IMG/VR virus record: IMGVR_UViG_3300042549_005931
Span: 124,001-188,000 of that record
DNA: 64,000 bases
Reading direction: 5' to 3' (one strand)
DNA from: a virus
The notes beneath the pieces are model-generated. The model saw only the letters and a program-made list of their open reading frames with translations, made no database searches and was not told where the DNA came from. A program made the position numbers and the translations under genes. Position 1 is the stretch's first letter; every line of letters begins with the position of its first letter. Positions 50,517-57,580 of the stretch are shown piece after piece.

Positions 50517-52241
50517 TTAACGTAAAGTATCGATAGAGAATGTTTGTAAACCACTTACATTAATTACACCAAAGTAACGGTTGTTAACCATTTTCTTCGC
50601 ATAACGAGTCATGATACCTTTGATAGGTGTGAAGTTAAATGGATTGTACATTGTTGGAGTTAATTGTAATGGTACGTATGGTGCGTAGATGTAACCTGCA
50701 TCCAATAATGACTTACCTTTGTGTCCAATCAAGATTTTTCCTGCTGGGAAGTAAGGGTCACGGAATACTTGGTAACGACCTGCTAATGTACCAACTTTTT
50801 CAATACCCATGTTGTATGAGTCTTGCTCAGGACCTGCGTTTGAAACGTGGAAGTACTCTAAATCGTCAAATACTGCAGAAACTTCTGAAGAAATAACAAT
50901 CCAGTTAGCACCACCTCTCAAAGTAGTCTTGTGGATTTGTGCTGAAATTTGGTTAACTTTAGTAATTAAAGTTTGGTTCCAGTCTTTTTGAGTGTAACCT
51001 TGTAAAGTTGCACCACCGTTTCCACCATATTTCCACTCATTGTAATCCCACTTAGCTGTCCAAGCCGCACCTTTACGTAAATCACGTAAGATTTCACGGT
51101 CAACCTCAGCAGCGATTTGCTCAGATAACAATGCAGTTAATTCTGCTTCAGCATCAATGTTGTGGAACGCTGAAACGTCTTGAGCTAACTCAGGAGACCA
51201 AGAAGCTCTTAATTTTCTTTCAGTTACAGAAACTGTTACAGAATCTAAATCGAAAGAAACCTCACCGATAGCATCTTCAAATTCTAAAGAAGCGTATTGA
51301 CGATAAGTTGCAACAAAGTCAGAACCAACTAAAGTTGAACCTGCAACTGTGTGGTTACTGAAACCTGCTGTAGATGAATAAGTTTGTAAATCAACGTTTA
51401 AGTAGATTACACCATTAGCATCACAAATGTCATTATATTGACCAGTAATACCTGCAGATTTTGTTCCGTATTCTACAATACCTTTACCGTATTTTTGAGT
51501 TACCACAGTAAATGGTAAAGCCGCACCCGATTGAACTTGTGCCGCTGAGATAGCCAAAGAAGCTAAGAATTCTTCAGTATCCATTTCGTTTCCGTTAGGA
51601 CCCGCTAATTTACCTGCACCACCACTAGTGAAACCTGATAACTTAACGATAACAGAACTTAAAGAAGTACCTGTAGTTCCTGTGTAAGCACTTTCAACAC
51701 CTGAAGCGAAAGTAACGATTGATGTTCCAGTTAAAGAAATTGTTGAATAATCACCTTTTGAGTAATCAAACAATCCTGAATCAGCAGCATCTGAAGTTTC
51801 ATAGAAACGGTCATAAAGATTAGTTCCTGTGTAACCAGTTGTTGCAGATGTTCCACCAGCACCACCAGGGATACCGTATGGAGAATAGTGTGCTCCTGCA
51901 TTTCTTTCCTGAATTTTAGGAATGAAATAGAATAATTTACCGATAGGTAAGTTCATAGCCTGAACTGAAACGATATCGTTCGCTAATAATTTAGAGAATA
52001 CACGACGGATGATAGGGAATACCACTGTCTCGAATGAACCTGAAGCGTCAGATACTGCTGCTTCGTTGATTAAGTAAGACGCTTGGTTTTCATATAATTG
52101 CGCGATGTTATCTCTTTGGTGACCGTTAAGACCTTCTAAAAAGCCTAAATCATCCCATTTTTTGATGGTATCTTCTTTGATAACACGAAGGTGCTTAAGA
52201 CCGATGTTACCAACCATACCTGATTCTAATAATGCTCCCAT
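50517..52241 (-). CDS. 23: Major capsid protein
   Basis: A 574-aa T4 gp23-type protein (T4: 521 aa, HK97 fold). The N-terminal propeptide region ends QASYLINEAAVSDASG. The (I/L)xE cleavage rule of T4 gp21 puts a probable cut after Glu60 (INE|AA), close to Glu65 in T4. Core signs are VFPIIRRVFSKLLANDIVSV with QAMNLPIGKLFYFIPKIQE, AEAELTALLSEQIAAEVDRE with ILRDLRKGAA and the C-terminal PKGIMTRYAKKM-like segment (actual IKGIMTRYAKKMVNNRYFGV). It is the last gene of the protease-scaffold-capsid set and has a strong terminator. No TATTTATA octamer is seen directly upstream. Confidence 0.96.
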   Translation of the reverse strand: MGALLESGMVGNIGLKHLRVIKEDTIKKWDDLGFLEGLNGHQRDNIAQLYENQASYLINEAAVSDASGSFETVVFPIIRRVFSKLLANDIVSVQAMNLPIGKLFYFIPKIQERNAGAHYSPYGIPGGAGGTSATTGYTGTNLYDRFYETSDAADSGLFDYSKGDYSTISLTGTSIVTFASGVESAYTGTTGTSLSSVIVKLSGFTSGGAGKLAGPNGNEMDTEEFLASLAISAAQVQSGAALPFTVVTQKYGKGIVEYGTKSAGITGQYNDICDANGVIYLNVDLQTYSSTAGFSNHTVAGSTLVGSDFVATYRQYASLEFEDAIGEVSFDLDSVTVSVTERKLRASWSPELAQDVSAFHNIDAEAELTALLSEQIAAEVDREILRDLRKGAAWTAKWDYNEWKYGGNGGATLQGYTQKDWNQTLITKVNQISAQIHKTTLRGGANWIVISSEVSAVFDDLEYFHVSNAGPEQDSYNMGIEKVGTLAGRYQVFRDPYFPAGKILIGHKGKSLLDAGYIYAPYVPLQLTPTMYNPFNFTPIKGIMTRYAKKMVNNRYFGVINVSGLQTFSIDTLR

Positions 52242-52277
52242 TTTTTAGTTTTTGTTTTTTGGTTTAATTTTAATTTA

Positions 52278-53456
52278 TTATTTTATTTTTGACATCAAAT
52301 CCTTCATTCTTTTGAATTGTGGATTTTCGTACGCCTTTGATTCCGCTAACATTTCTTTAGAAGATGATGTTGTTGGAGTGTTAGAAATTTTATTAGCCAC
52401 TGTTTCTGTTATAGGGTTTTTAGTTTCTAACTCATTTTTTATTGTATTGAAAAGTGCTTTTGATTCGTTCATATTATTGATACCATCAAATCTCTTCAAT
52501 ATGTTTAATTTTTCTTGTTTTGTAGTTGAATGTTCTGTGAACAAACGAGTTGAATATGCTAAGTTTGCGTTGAAAACTGCAACCTCGTTAAGTTTTTCCT
52601 TGAATAAAACTAAGGCTTTCTTATATTCACCATTTTGTTTTTTCAATTTTTCAACTTCTTCGTTAATTGCTCCTGAACCTGCTTTGTATTTTGTTTTACT
52701 ATCTAAACCAGCTCTGTCTTGACCACCTTTGTTGCCATGTACATTTGATTTAGTTCTTGCAGCTTCTTCCATTTCTTCTTCTTTAGAATCATCATCTTCT
52801 TCATCTAATTCGATTTCGTAGATAACCTCATCCTCAGTCATTTCAACGTCATAAGACATATCATCACCTTCTAACATATCATCATCATCATATGACATAT
52901 CATCTTCTTCGGCAATCTCTTCACCATCTTCGTCATCGAGTTTAATGATATAATCATTATCTCCATCACTGAAGTGAACAGAGTCACCATCTTTCTTTAC
53001 GATAATACCATCTTCAGGTTTCATAGCTTTGAATACTTTCATTACTTCTTCATCAGAAGCTCCTGTCATATCCATTGCATCATCTTCATCTTCAAAAGGA
53101 TTCTCATCTTCTTCACTTTCTGAAGAATACTCATCGTCTTCTCCTTCTTCTGAATCTAAATCTTCACCTTCCTCAGAATCTAATCCTGCTGGCATTTCGT
53201 TATCAAGGTTTTCTTCTCCTTCAGCATCTTCAGCACCTTCTTCATCGGCACCTTCGTCTGACATGTCATCTGTTTCCTCTTCTTCAGGATTTGGTTGCTC
53301 AGCAACGTCTTCCTCTTTTTCCATACTTTCTTTAAGCAAGTCATTTAGTTCTTGTTTCATTGTTGAAGCAAGTATACCCTTTGCATTTTGCTTTACTGCT
53401 TCTTCAAGTGTTTGTACTTGAAGTAACGCTTGTTCTAAAATTGATTTTTCAGTCAT
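52278..53456 (-). CDS. 22: Prohead scaffold / core protein (gp22-like)
   Basis: A 392-aa protein with a helical N-terminus (SILEQALLQVQTLEEAVKQN), a long acidic middle (about residues 50-225, rich in Glu/Asp/Ser) and a helical C-terminus (RLFTEHSTTKQEKLNILKRF, then NESKALFNTIKNELETKN). Scaffold proteins of T4 type sit between the protease and capsid genes, as here, and have this helical, acidic, cleavable character (T4 gp22: 269 aa). It would form the prohead core and be digested by gp21. A TATTTATA octamer lies 18 bases before the ATG. Confidence 0.85.
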   Translation of the reverse strand: MTEKSILEQALLQVQTLEEAVKQNAKGILASTMKQELNDLLKESMEKEEDVAEQPNPEEEETDDMSDEGADEEGAEDAEGEENLDNEMPAGLDSEEGEDLDSEEGEDDEYSSESEEDENPFEDEDDAMDMTGASDEEVMKVFKAMKPEDGIIVKKDGDSVHFSDGDNDYIIKLDDEDGEEIAEEDDMSYDDDDMLEGDDMSYDVEMTEDEVIYEIELDEEDDDSKEEEMEEAARTKSNVHGNKGGQDRAGLDSKTKYKAGSGAINEEVEKLKKQNGEYKKALVLFKEKLNEVAVFNANLAYSTRLFTEHSTTKQEKLNILKRFDGINNMNESKALFNTIKNELETKNPITETVANKISNTPTTSSSKEMLAESKAYENPQFKRMKDLMSKIK

Positions 53457-53474
53457 TTTTTTGTTTTATTATCT

Positions 53475-53482
53475 TATAAATA
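53475..53482 (-). promoter_or_regulatory. TATTTATA late-promoter candidate (scaffold)
   Basis: Minus-strand GTATTTATAAGATAA, 18 bases before the scaffold ATG. Confidence 0.5.
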
Positions 53483-53537
53483 CTATGGTTTTATTAAAAA
53501 ATCTCTTTTAACGGGGTCATAAACAAAATAAAATCTA

Positions 53538-54221
53538 TTATTTAGATAAAAATTTGTCTAAACCACCCATTAATTTTTTCATTCTGTCATTAAGTTCAGG
53601 TTTCTCTTGTATAGACTCTTGATATTGGTCTCTATCTGCTGGGTCATTAAATACATATGCCCCCGGTGTAGATGGAGACGACACTAAGTCAAAACATACT
53701 AATTCAAAATCATCTTGAACAATATTTTGACCTCTTTCACTTTTTAATGAACCAACACCACGTGATGATATACCTAAAGTTGCACCATTCATGATTAACA
53801 TTGCCGCTTGGTCACCTTTAGTAGAAACAATACCCATCTTCTTCCAACCTGGAGAAGTGAATAACTTTATTTTACCCATTAATATTTTTCCATCCCAATA
53901 TGTTTCAAGAATTGAATGGGATACTCTATCTAAGTCGATAAGAGATGATGATGGGTGATTTAACTCATTAAGAGCACCACCTTTTTTAATAAGTGTTTGA
54001 TATTTTTCTACTTCTCTTTTAAGAAGCATTTCAGGATAGATTCTCCCGTTCTTATTTGGTGTATCGTATTTCTGTAAAACAGCATAAAGGATAAGGTCTT
54101 CTGAAAAGTCCATATCCCTCATCTCTGATATAATTTTTTTATTGTCGTCAGGGGACACATGACCCGCGTCATATTCAATAAGAATACCTTTCCCTGTTTC
54201 GTTCGGACCTAAAATCTTCAT
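53538..54221 (-). CDS. 21: Prohead core protease
   Basis: A 227-aa protease of the T4 gp21 family (T4: 212 aa), which cuts capsid and core proteins during head maturation. Conserved segments are KNGRIYPEMLL (residues 58-68), the catalytic His in ELNHPSSS (H89), the Ser region GATLGISSRGVGSL (about 146-159) and the acidic-partner region FELVCFDLVSSPSTPGA. Its neighbours, scaffold and capsid, are the expected substrates, together with the candidate leader-bearing proteins elsewhere. A TATTTATA octamer lies 13 bases before the ATG. Confidence 0.93.
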   Translation of the reverse strand: MKILGPNETGKGILIEYDAGHVSPDDNKKIISEMRDMDFSEDLILYAVLQKYDTPNKNGRIYPEMLLKREVEKYQTLIKKGGALNELNHPSSSLIDLDRVSHSILETYWDGKILMGKIKLFTSPGWKKMGIVSTKGDQAAMLIMNGATLGISSRGVGSLKSERGQNIVQDDFELVCFDLVSSPSTPGAYVFNDPADRDQYQESIQEKPELNDRMKKLMGGLDKFLSK

Positions 54222-54234
54222 TTATAGTTTTTAC

Positions 54235-54242
54235 TATAAATA
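54235..54242 (-). promoter_or_regulatory. TATTTATA late-promoter candidate (prohead protease)
   Basis: Minus-strand GTATTTATAGTAAAAAC, 13 bases before the protease ATG. Confidence 0.5.
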
Positions 54243-54256
54243 CATCGATAATTAAG

Positions 54257-54682
54257 TTATTTCTTTGTTTTGTGAAAATTGTATAAATTTTTGTTAGTTA
54301 AACTATCATCAATTATACCCGAAATTAATTTTTTGATTGTATTTTTTATATCTTTTGTTTTAATATCAAATTGATTTTCAACAAAAAGTGTAATCTCTAA
54401 GTTCATAAAGGACCTTTTTTCAAGTTTTATTCCTTTTGTTCTTATATCCAAATCAACAATACATTGTTGTTTAAATAATGGATTTCTTAATTCGTAAATT
54501 GAATCTTTTATTTTACGTCTTGTTTTAAAAATTGATGAGTCGAAATCATCAGTTTCGTTTTCGGGTTGAACCCACGAATTTAATTTTAAGTAAACGGTTT
54601 TTAAATTTTTGTAATCAACGGTACCATAACCAATTTTTACGTTATTGTATTCCCCTAAAGGGATATACTTTCCTATTTTCAT
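54257..54682 (-). CDS. Hypothetical protein upstream of the protease
   Basis: A 141-aa protein with strands (YNNVKIGYGTVDYKNLKTVY, LEKRSFMNLEITLFVENQF) and a helical C-terminus rich in Lys/Asn (DIKNTIKKLISGIID). It lies between bS21 and the head-maturation genes on minus. T4 has only core proteins gp67 and gp68 in this position, but no similarity is visible. Its function is unknown. Confidence 0.6.
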   Translation of the reverse strand: MKIGKYIPLGEYNNVKIGYGTVDYKNLKTVYLKLNSWVQPENETDDFDSSIFKTRRKIKDSIYELRNPLFKQQCIVDLDIRTKGIKLEKRSFMNLEITLFVENQFDIKTKDIKNTIKKLISGIIDDSLTNKNLYNFHKTKK

Positions 54683-54759
54683 TAACTTTTCATATTATTA
54701 TATTTTTATGGTGTATTCAAAATATAAGTAAAAAAAATTTAAATACAAAAAAATATATT

Positions 54760-54767
54760 TATATTTG
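54760..54767 (+). promoter_or_regulatory. Host-type -7 box of the bS21 gene
   Basis: Plus-strand TATATTTG, 20 bases before the ATG. It overlaps a TATTTATA octamer (54756-54763), giving the 15-mer TATTTATATTTGTAA shared with the polymerase promoter. No clear -33 TTG is present, so strength is uncertain. Confidence 0.55.
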
Positions 54768-54787
54768 TAATATAAACTAATTTCCAT

Positions 54788-54976
54788 ATGTTAATTGTTG
54801 ATTTAAGTAAAGAAAAAAGTATTGAGAGTGCTTTGAGAACTTTTAAGGGTAAAGTTTTAAAAACTAAGCTTGTTCAAAAATTAAGAGAAAGACAAGAGTT
54901 CACAAAACCCTCAGTTACTAAGAGAAAACAGAAATTGAAAGCTGTTTATCTACAGAAAAAAAATGGTCTTGATTAA
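54788..54976 (+). CDS. rpsU: Ribosomal protein bS21 homologue
   Basis: A 62-aa protein. IESALRTFKGKVLKTKLVQK is the first bS21 helix with conserved Leu/Phe/Lys, LRERQEFTKPSVTKRKQKLK covers the RRRExxxKPxxxR signature, and the C-terminus is basic. KPSVTKR is the form I know from Bacteroidota bS21. In E. coli the protein lies next to the anti-Shine-Dalgarno end of 16S rRNA; in Flavobacterium bS21 with bS6 and bS18 hides that end. A phage copy could replace host bS21 on ribosomes. There is no Shine-Dalgarno upstream, unlike the self-regulated rpsU of Flavobacterium. It is alone on plus and ends in a terminator shared with the convergent gene. Confidence 0.9.
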   Translation: MLIVDLSKEKSIESALRTFKGKVLKTKLVQKLRERQEFTKPSVTKRKQKLKAVYLQKKNGLD

Positions 54977-54990
54977 ACAAGACCATTTTT
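54959..54990. terminator. Bidirectional terminator holding both convergent stop codons
   Basis: AAAATGGTCTTG and CAAGACCATTTTTT flank the six-base loop ATTAAA; the outer bases continue as A/T pairing and give a U-tract in both directions. The loop carries the TAA of bS21 (54974-54976) and the TAA of the convergent core protein (54975-54973). Both proteins therefore end in KNGL plus one residue. Confidence 0.85.
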
Positions 54991-55710
54991 TAATTGTACC
55001 AATCTGTAATAATTAAATTTCGATGGTTTCATTTCATTAACCTCGTCTTTTACTTTGGTTAATTTACCGGTTAAATCATTATCTTTAGACTCACTCAGGA
55101 TATTACCTACTTGACCTAAAATAGATTCTTTTAAATCACTTATTTTAACTTCAAGGTCTTCGTCCGTTAAAGATAAAATACCCTGTAATTCTTTTTTCTG
55201 TGATTCATTTAATGAATTATTATATAATACATTAAAATTGTTTGCTAATACTGCATATAGAAGATTTTCATTTTCTACTAATTGTGTTTCTTCTTTTTTA
55301 ACGATTTCTTTTTTTGTTGTTAAATGTTCTACTAATTTTTTCTTCGCAATAATTTTTTTGTCAACATTACTTAAATTTTCTTCTTGAACTAATAAGTCTA
55401 AGTTTGAATATAATTCGTTTTCGTTAATTTCTACGTTTTTTAACTTTGTATTTAAATTTTTTGTGAAACTTGCGATTTTATCTGACTTGTCTTTTAAGAC
55501 CGATTGAATTTCTTCTACATACAGTTTAGCTATTTCTTTATCATCGAAGTATTTGTTTTCGATTTCTTCATAAAACAAATACATTTCTTTGAAATCTTTG
55601 TTTTCTTTAATTGTATTTAAGATATCCTTAACTTCACCTTTATTCTTGTTTGAATAAGATTCAGTTAGTTTCTTTAATATCTTTGTTTTTAATATTCCAA
55701 ATTTGTTCAT
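54973..55710 (-). CDS. Prohead core-like protein
   Basis: A 245-aa, strongly helical Lys/Glu-rich protein. The N-terminus FGILKTKILKKLTESYSNKN is a short helix like the leaders of other candidate head proteins. Coiled-coil segments follow (FTKNLNTKLKNVEINENELY, KIIAKKKLVEHLTTKKEIVK). It lies between portal and protease genes, where T4 has core genes 67 and 68, and starts 2 bases after the portal stop. A prohead core function is inferred from location and composition. The last codons form one arm of a terminator shared with bS21. Confidence 0.65.
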   Translation of the reverse strand: MNKFGILKTKILKKLTESYSNKNKGEVKDILNTIKENKDFKEMYLFYEEIENKYFDDKEIAKLYVEEIQSVLKDKSDKIASFTKNLNTKLKNVEINENELYSNLDLLVQEENLSNVDKKIIAKKKLVEHLTTKKEIVKKEETQLVENENLLYAVLANNFNVLYNNSLNESQKKELQGILSLTDEDLEVKISDLKESILGQVGNILSESKDNDLTGKLTKVKDEVNEMKPSKFNYYRLVQLKNGLV

Positions 55711-55712
55711 TT

Positions 55713-57527
55713 TTAGTCGTTTAATATGTCTGTTATTTTAGTTTCTATTTCATAAATATTCTGTTGTGCTTTATTCATATCAAATAAGATATTAAAATCT
55801 TCTTTTTCCTCACCTAACATACCTAATATTTTTGATTTTCTTGAAGTAGATTCACTTAATGGTTCCGCAGCAGGTGCTTCGGCAGGTGCTCCACCACCCA
55901 TATCCATTCCACCACCGGCAGCAGCTTCACCACCACCTGCGGCAGCTTCAGCCTTTTCTCTTTCTTCCTCAGGGATACCATACTTAGCATCCACATTGTC
56001 GAAGATACCTGAACGTTTAATGATTAACTGACTCGTATTCATTAATTCGAAACCAACCGCTCTTTCAAGACGTTGTTGTTGTAAATCAAGTAATACTTCA
56101 GCATCACTCATACCAAGAATATTTTTCTTAGCCCATGTATGAGACACCGGTAAAATACCCATTTGAGATTGGTCAGATGTTGCATCCTTATAAAGAGTAA
56201 CCTTTTCTTTCCATTGTTCAATACGTAATAAATCAGATTGTGCTGATGGATTAGTTAAACCTAACGTAAAGTTATTTAATTCATCCTCTAAACCTAATAG
56301 ATACAAGTGAACTAATGCTATTTTATTTAACTCTTGAATAACTGATTTTTGAATTCTGTTAATTGTACGAGCAAAACGAATATCCATTAATGCTAAACTC
56401 TTACCTTCACCAACAACCTCTTCAAAACCTAAGAAAGCTTTTGGTATACGTAAAGCTGCAAGTAGTTTCTTTTGAATATATTCAATATCGGCAATTTCAC
56501 CTAAGTTTGTTGCTCCGGGTAATGTATCGATTGGACTTGGAGCTGCAGGGTCACGTACAGGGATAAAATAATCTTGGTCTACTGACATTTGATTATATCT
56601 CATATCTACCTGACCATTACGTGGGTCGGATATTTGGTCTCTTTTGAATTTACTTGCCACACGTTGTACATAAGCTTCAATATCTTTATCATCCATGTTA
56701 CCCACAAATATTTTAAAGATACGTCTTTCAGGTGCTCTTGATGTTCTATAAATTAACATCGCATCTTCAGCAAGAAGTAATTGTTTCCAAATACGTCTAA
56801 TCTTATCTAACATAGAAGTACCATAAGGTAATTTTCTATCGTCACCTAAAATTCTAAAGTGTGCAACTTCCCAAGCTTGGAATTCCATATCTTTATTCTT
56901 CCAATGGAATCTCAATTCACGTGACGGCATTTTAACATCTCTAGCTTGTCCCGCAGTTTTACTTGATGCGCCTTCCAATCTTTCAATTTCAATGTTTGGT
57001 AATTGTTGACACCCAATGATACCCTTTTCAGGGTCAATTTTTAAGTATACAAAGTTATCCCCATACTTACATAGACCTCTTGTCCACATTTGTAAGTTGG
57101 TGTTAACATCTAATACGTTTTTGAATAAGTCATCAAGGATATTCTTTACTCTTGTTGATTCAGAAAATATTGTTAATATTTCACCCTTCTCAGACATTGT
57201 GGTTGATTCTTCAGCATAGATATCTAAAGCTGCGGAAATCTCCGGAGTAAATTCCATAGATTCATAATCATAATATGCAGCCAATCTATTTGGTTCGTAA
57301 TAAACCGATTGGTTATATAATGATTGGTCAAGTTTAGCCCATTTATCAGCAATGTACTGACTTTGTTGAGCTTGTAATAACGCCTTTTCGTATTCTTCTC
57401 TACTATCGGTCTTTAATAATTCGTCTTTTGAGAAACTAAATGATGGTACTTGGTCGGGTCTTGTTTTCCCCGGATATCCAAACATCTTGGTCAATTTCTG
57501 AAAAACTGTAAAATTCTGTTCTGCCAT
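55713..57527 (-). CDS. 20: Portal protein
   Basis: A 604-aa portal of the T4 gp20 type (T4: 524 aa), forming the dodecameric ring through which DNA enters and leaves. Typical segments are MEFTPEISAALDIYAEESTT, TRGLCKYGDNFVYLKIDPEK, WEVAHFRILGDDRKLPYGTS, SRAPERRIFKIFVGNMDDKD and AALRIPKAFLGFEEVVGEGK. The C-terminal 60 residues include an Ala/Gly/Pro-rich stretch (EAAAGGGEAAAGGGMDMGGG). It directly follows the terminase gene. A TATTTATA octamer lies 3 bases before its ATG. Confidence 0.94.
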   Translation of the reverse strand: MAEQNFTVFQKLTKMFGYPGKTRPDQVPSFSFSKDELLKTDSREEYEKALLQAQQSQYIADKWAKLDQSLYNQSVYYEPNRLAAYYDYESMEFTPEISAALDIYAEESTTMSEKGEILTIFSESTRVKNILDDLFKNVLDVNTNLQMWTRGLCKYGDNFVYLKIDPEKGIIGCQQLPNIEIERLEGASSKTAGQARDVKMPSRELRFHWKNKDMEFQAWEVAHFRILGDDRKLPYGTSMLDKIRRIWKQLLLAEDAMLIYRTSRAPERRIFKIFVGNMDDKDIEAYVQRVASKFKRDQISDPRNGQVDMRYNQMSVDQDYFIPVRDPAAPSPIDTLPGATNLGEIADIEYIQKKLLAALRIPKAFLGFEEVVGEGKSLALMDIRFARTINRIQKSVIQELNKIALVHLYLLGLEDELNNFTLGLTNPSAQSDLLRIEQWKEKVTLYKDATSDQSQMGILPVSHTWAKKNILGMSDAEVLLDLQQQRLERAVGFELMNTSQLIIKRSGIFDNVDAKYGIPEEEREKAEAAAGGGEAAAGGGMDMGGGAPAEAPAAEPLSESTSRKSKILGMLGEEKEDFNILFDMNKAQQNIYEIETKITDILND

Positions 57528-57530
57528 TTA

Positions 57531-57538
57531 TATAAATA
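57531..57538 (-). promoter_or_regulatory. TATTTATA late-promoter candidate (portal)
   Basis: Minus-strand GTATTTATATAAATG: only TAA separates the octamer from the ATG, one of the closest spacings here. Confidence 0.5.
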
Positions 57539-57580
57539 CTTTTTTTTATAATATAAACTAAATTATTAGTAATGGAAATA

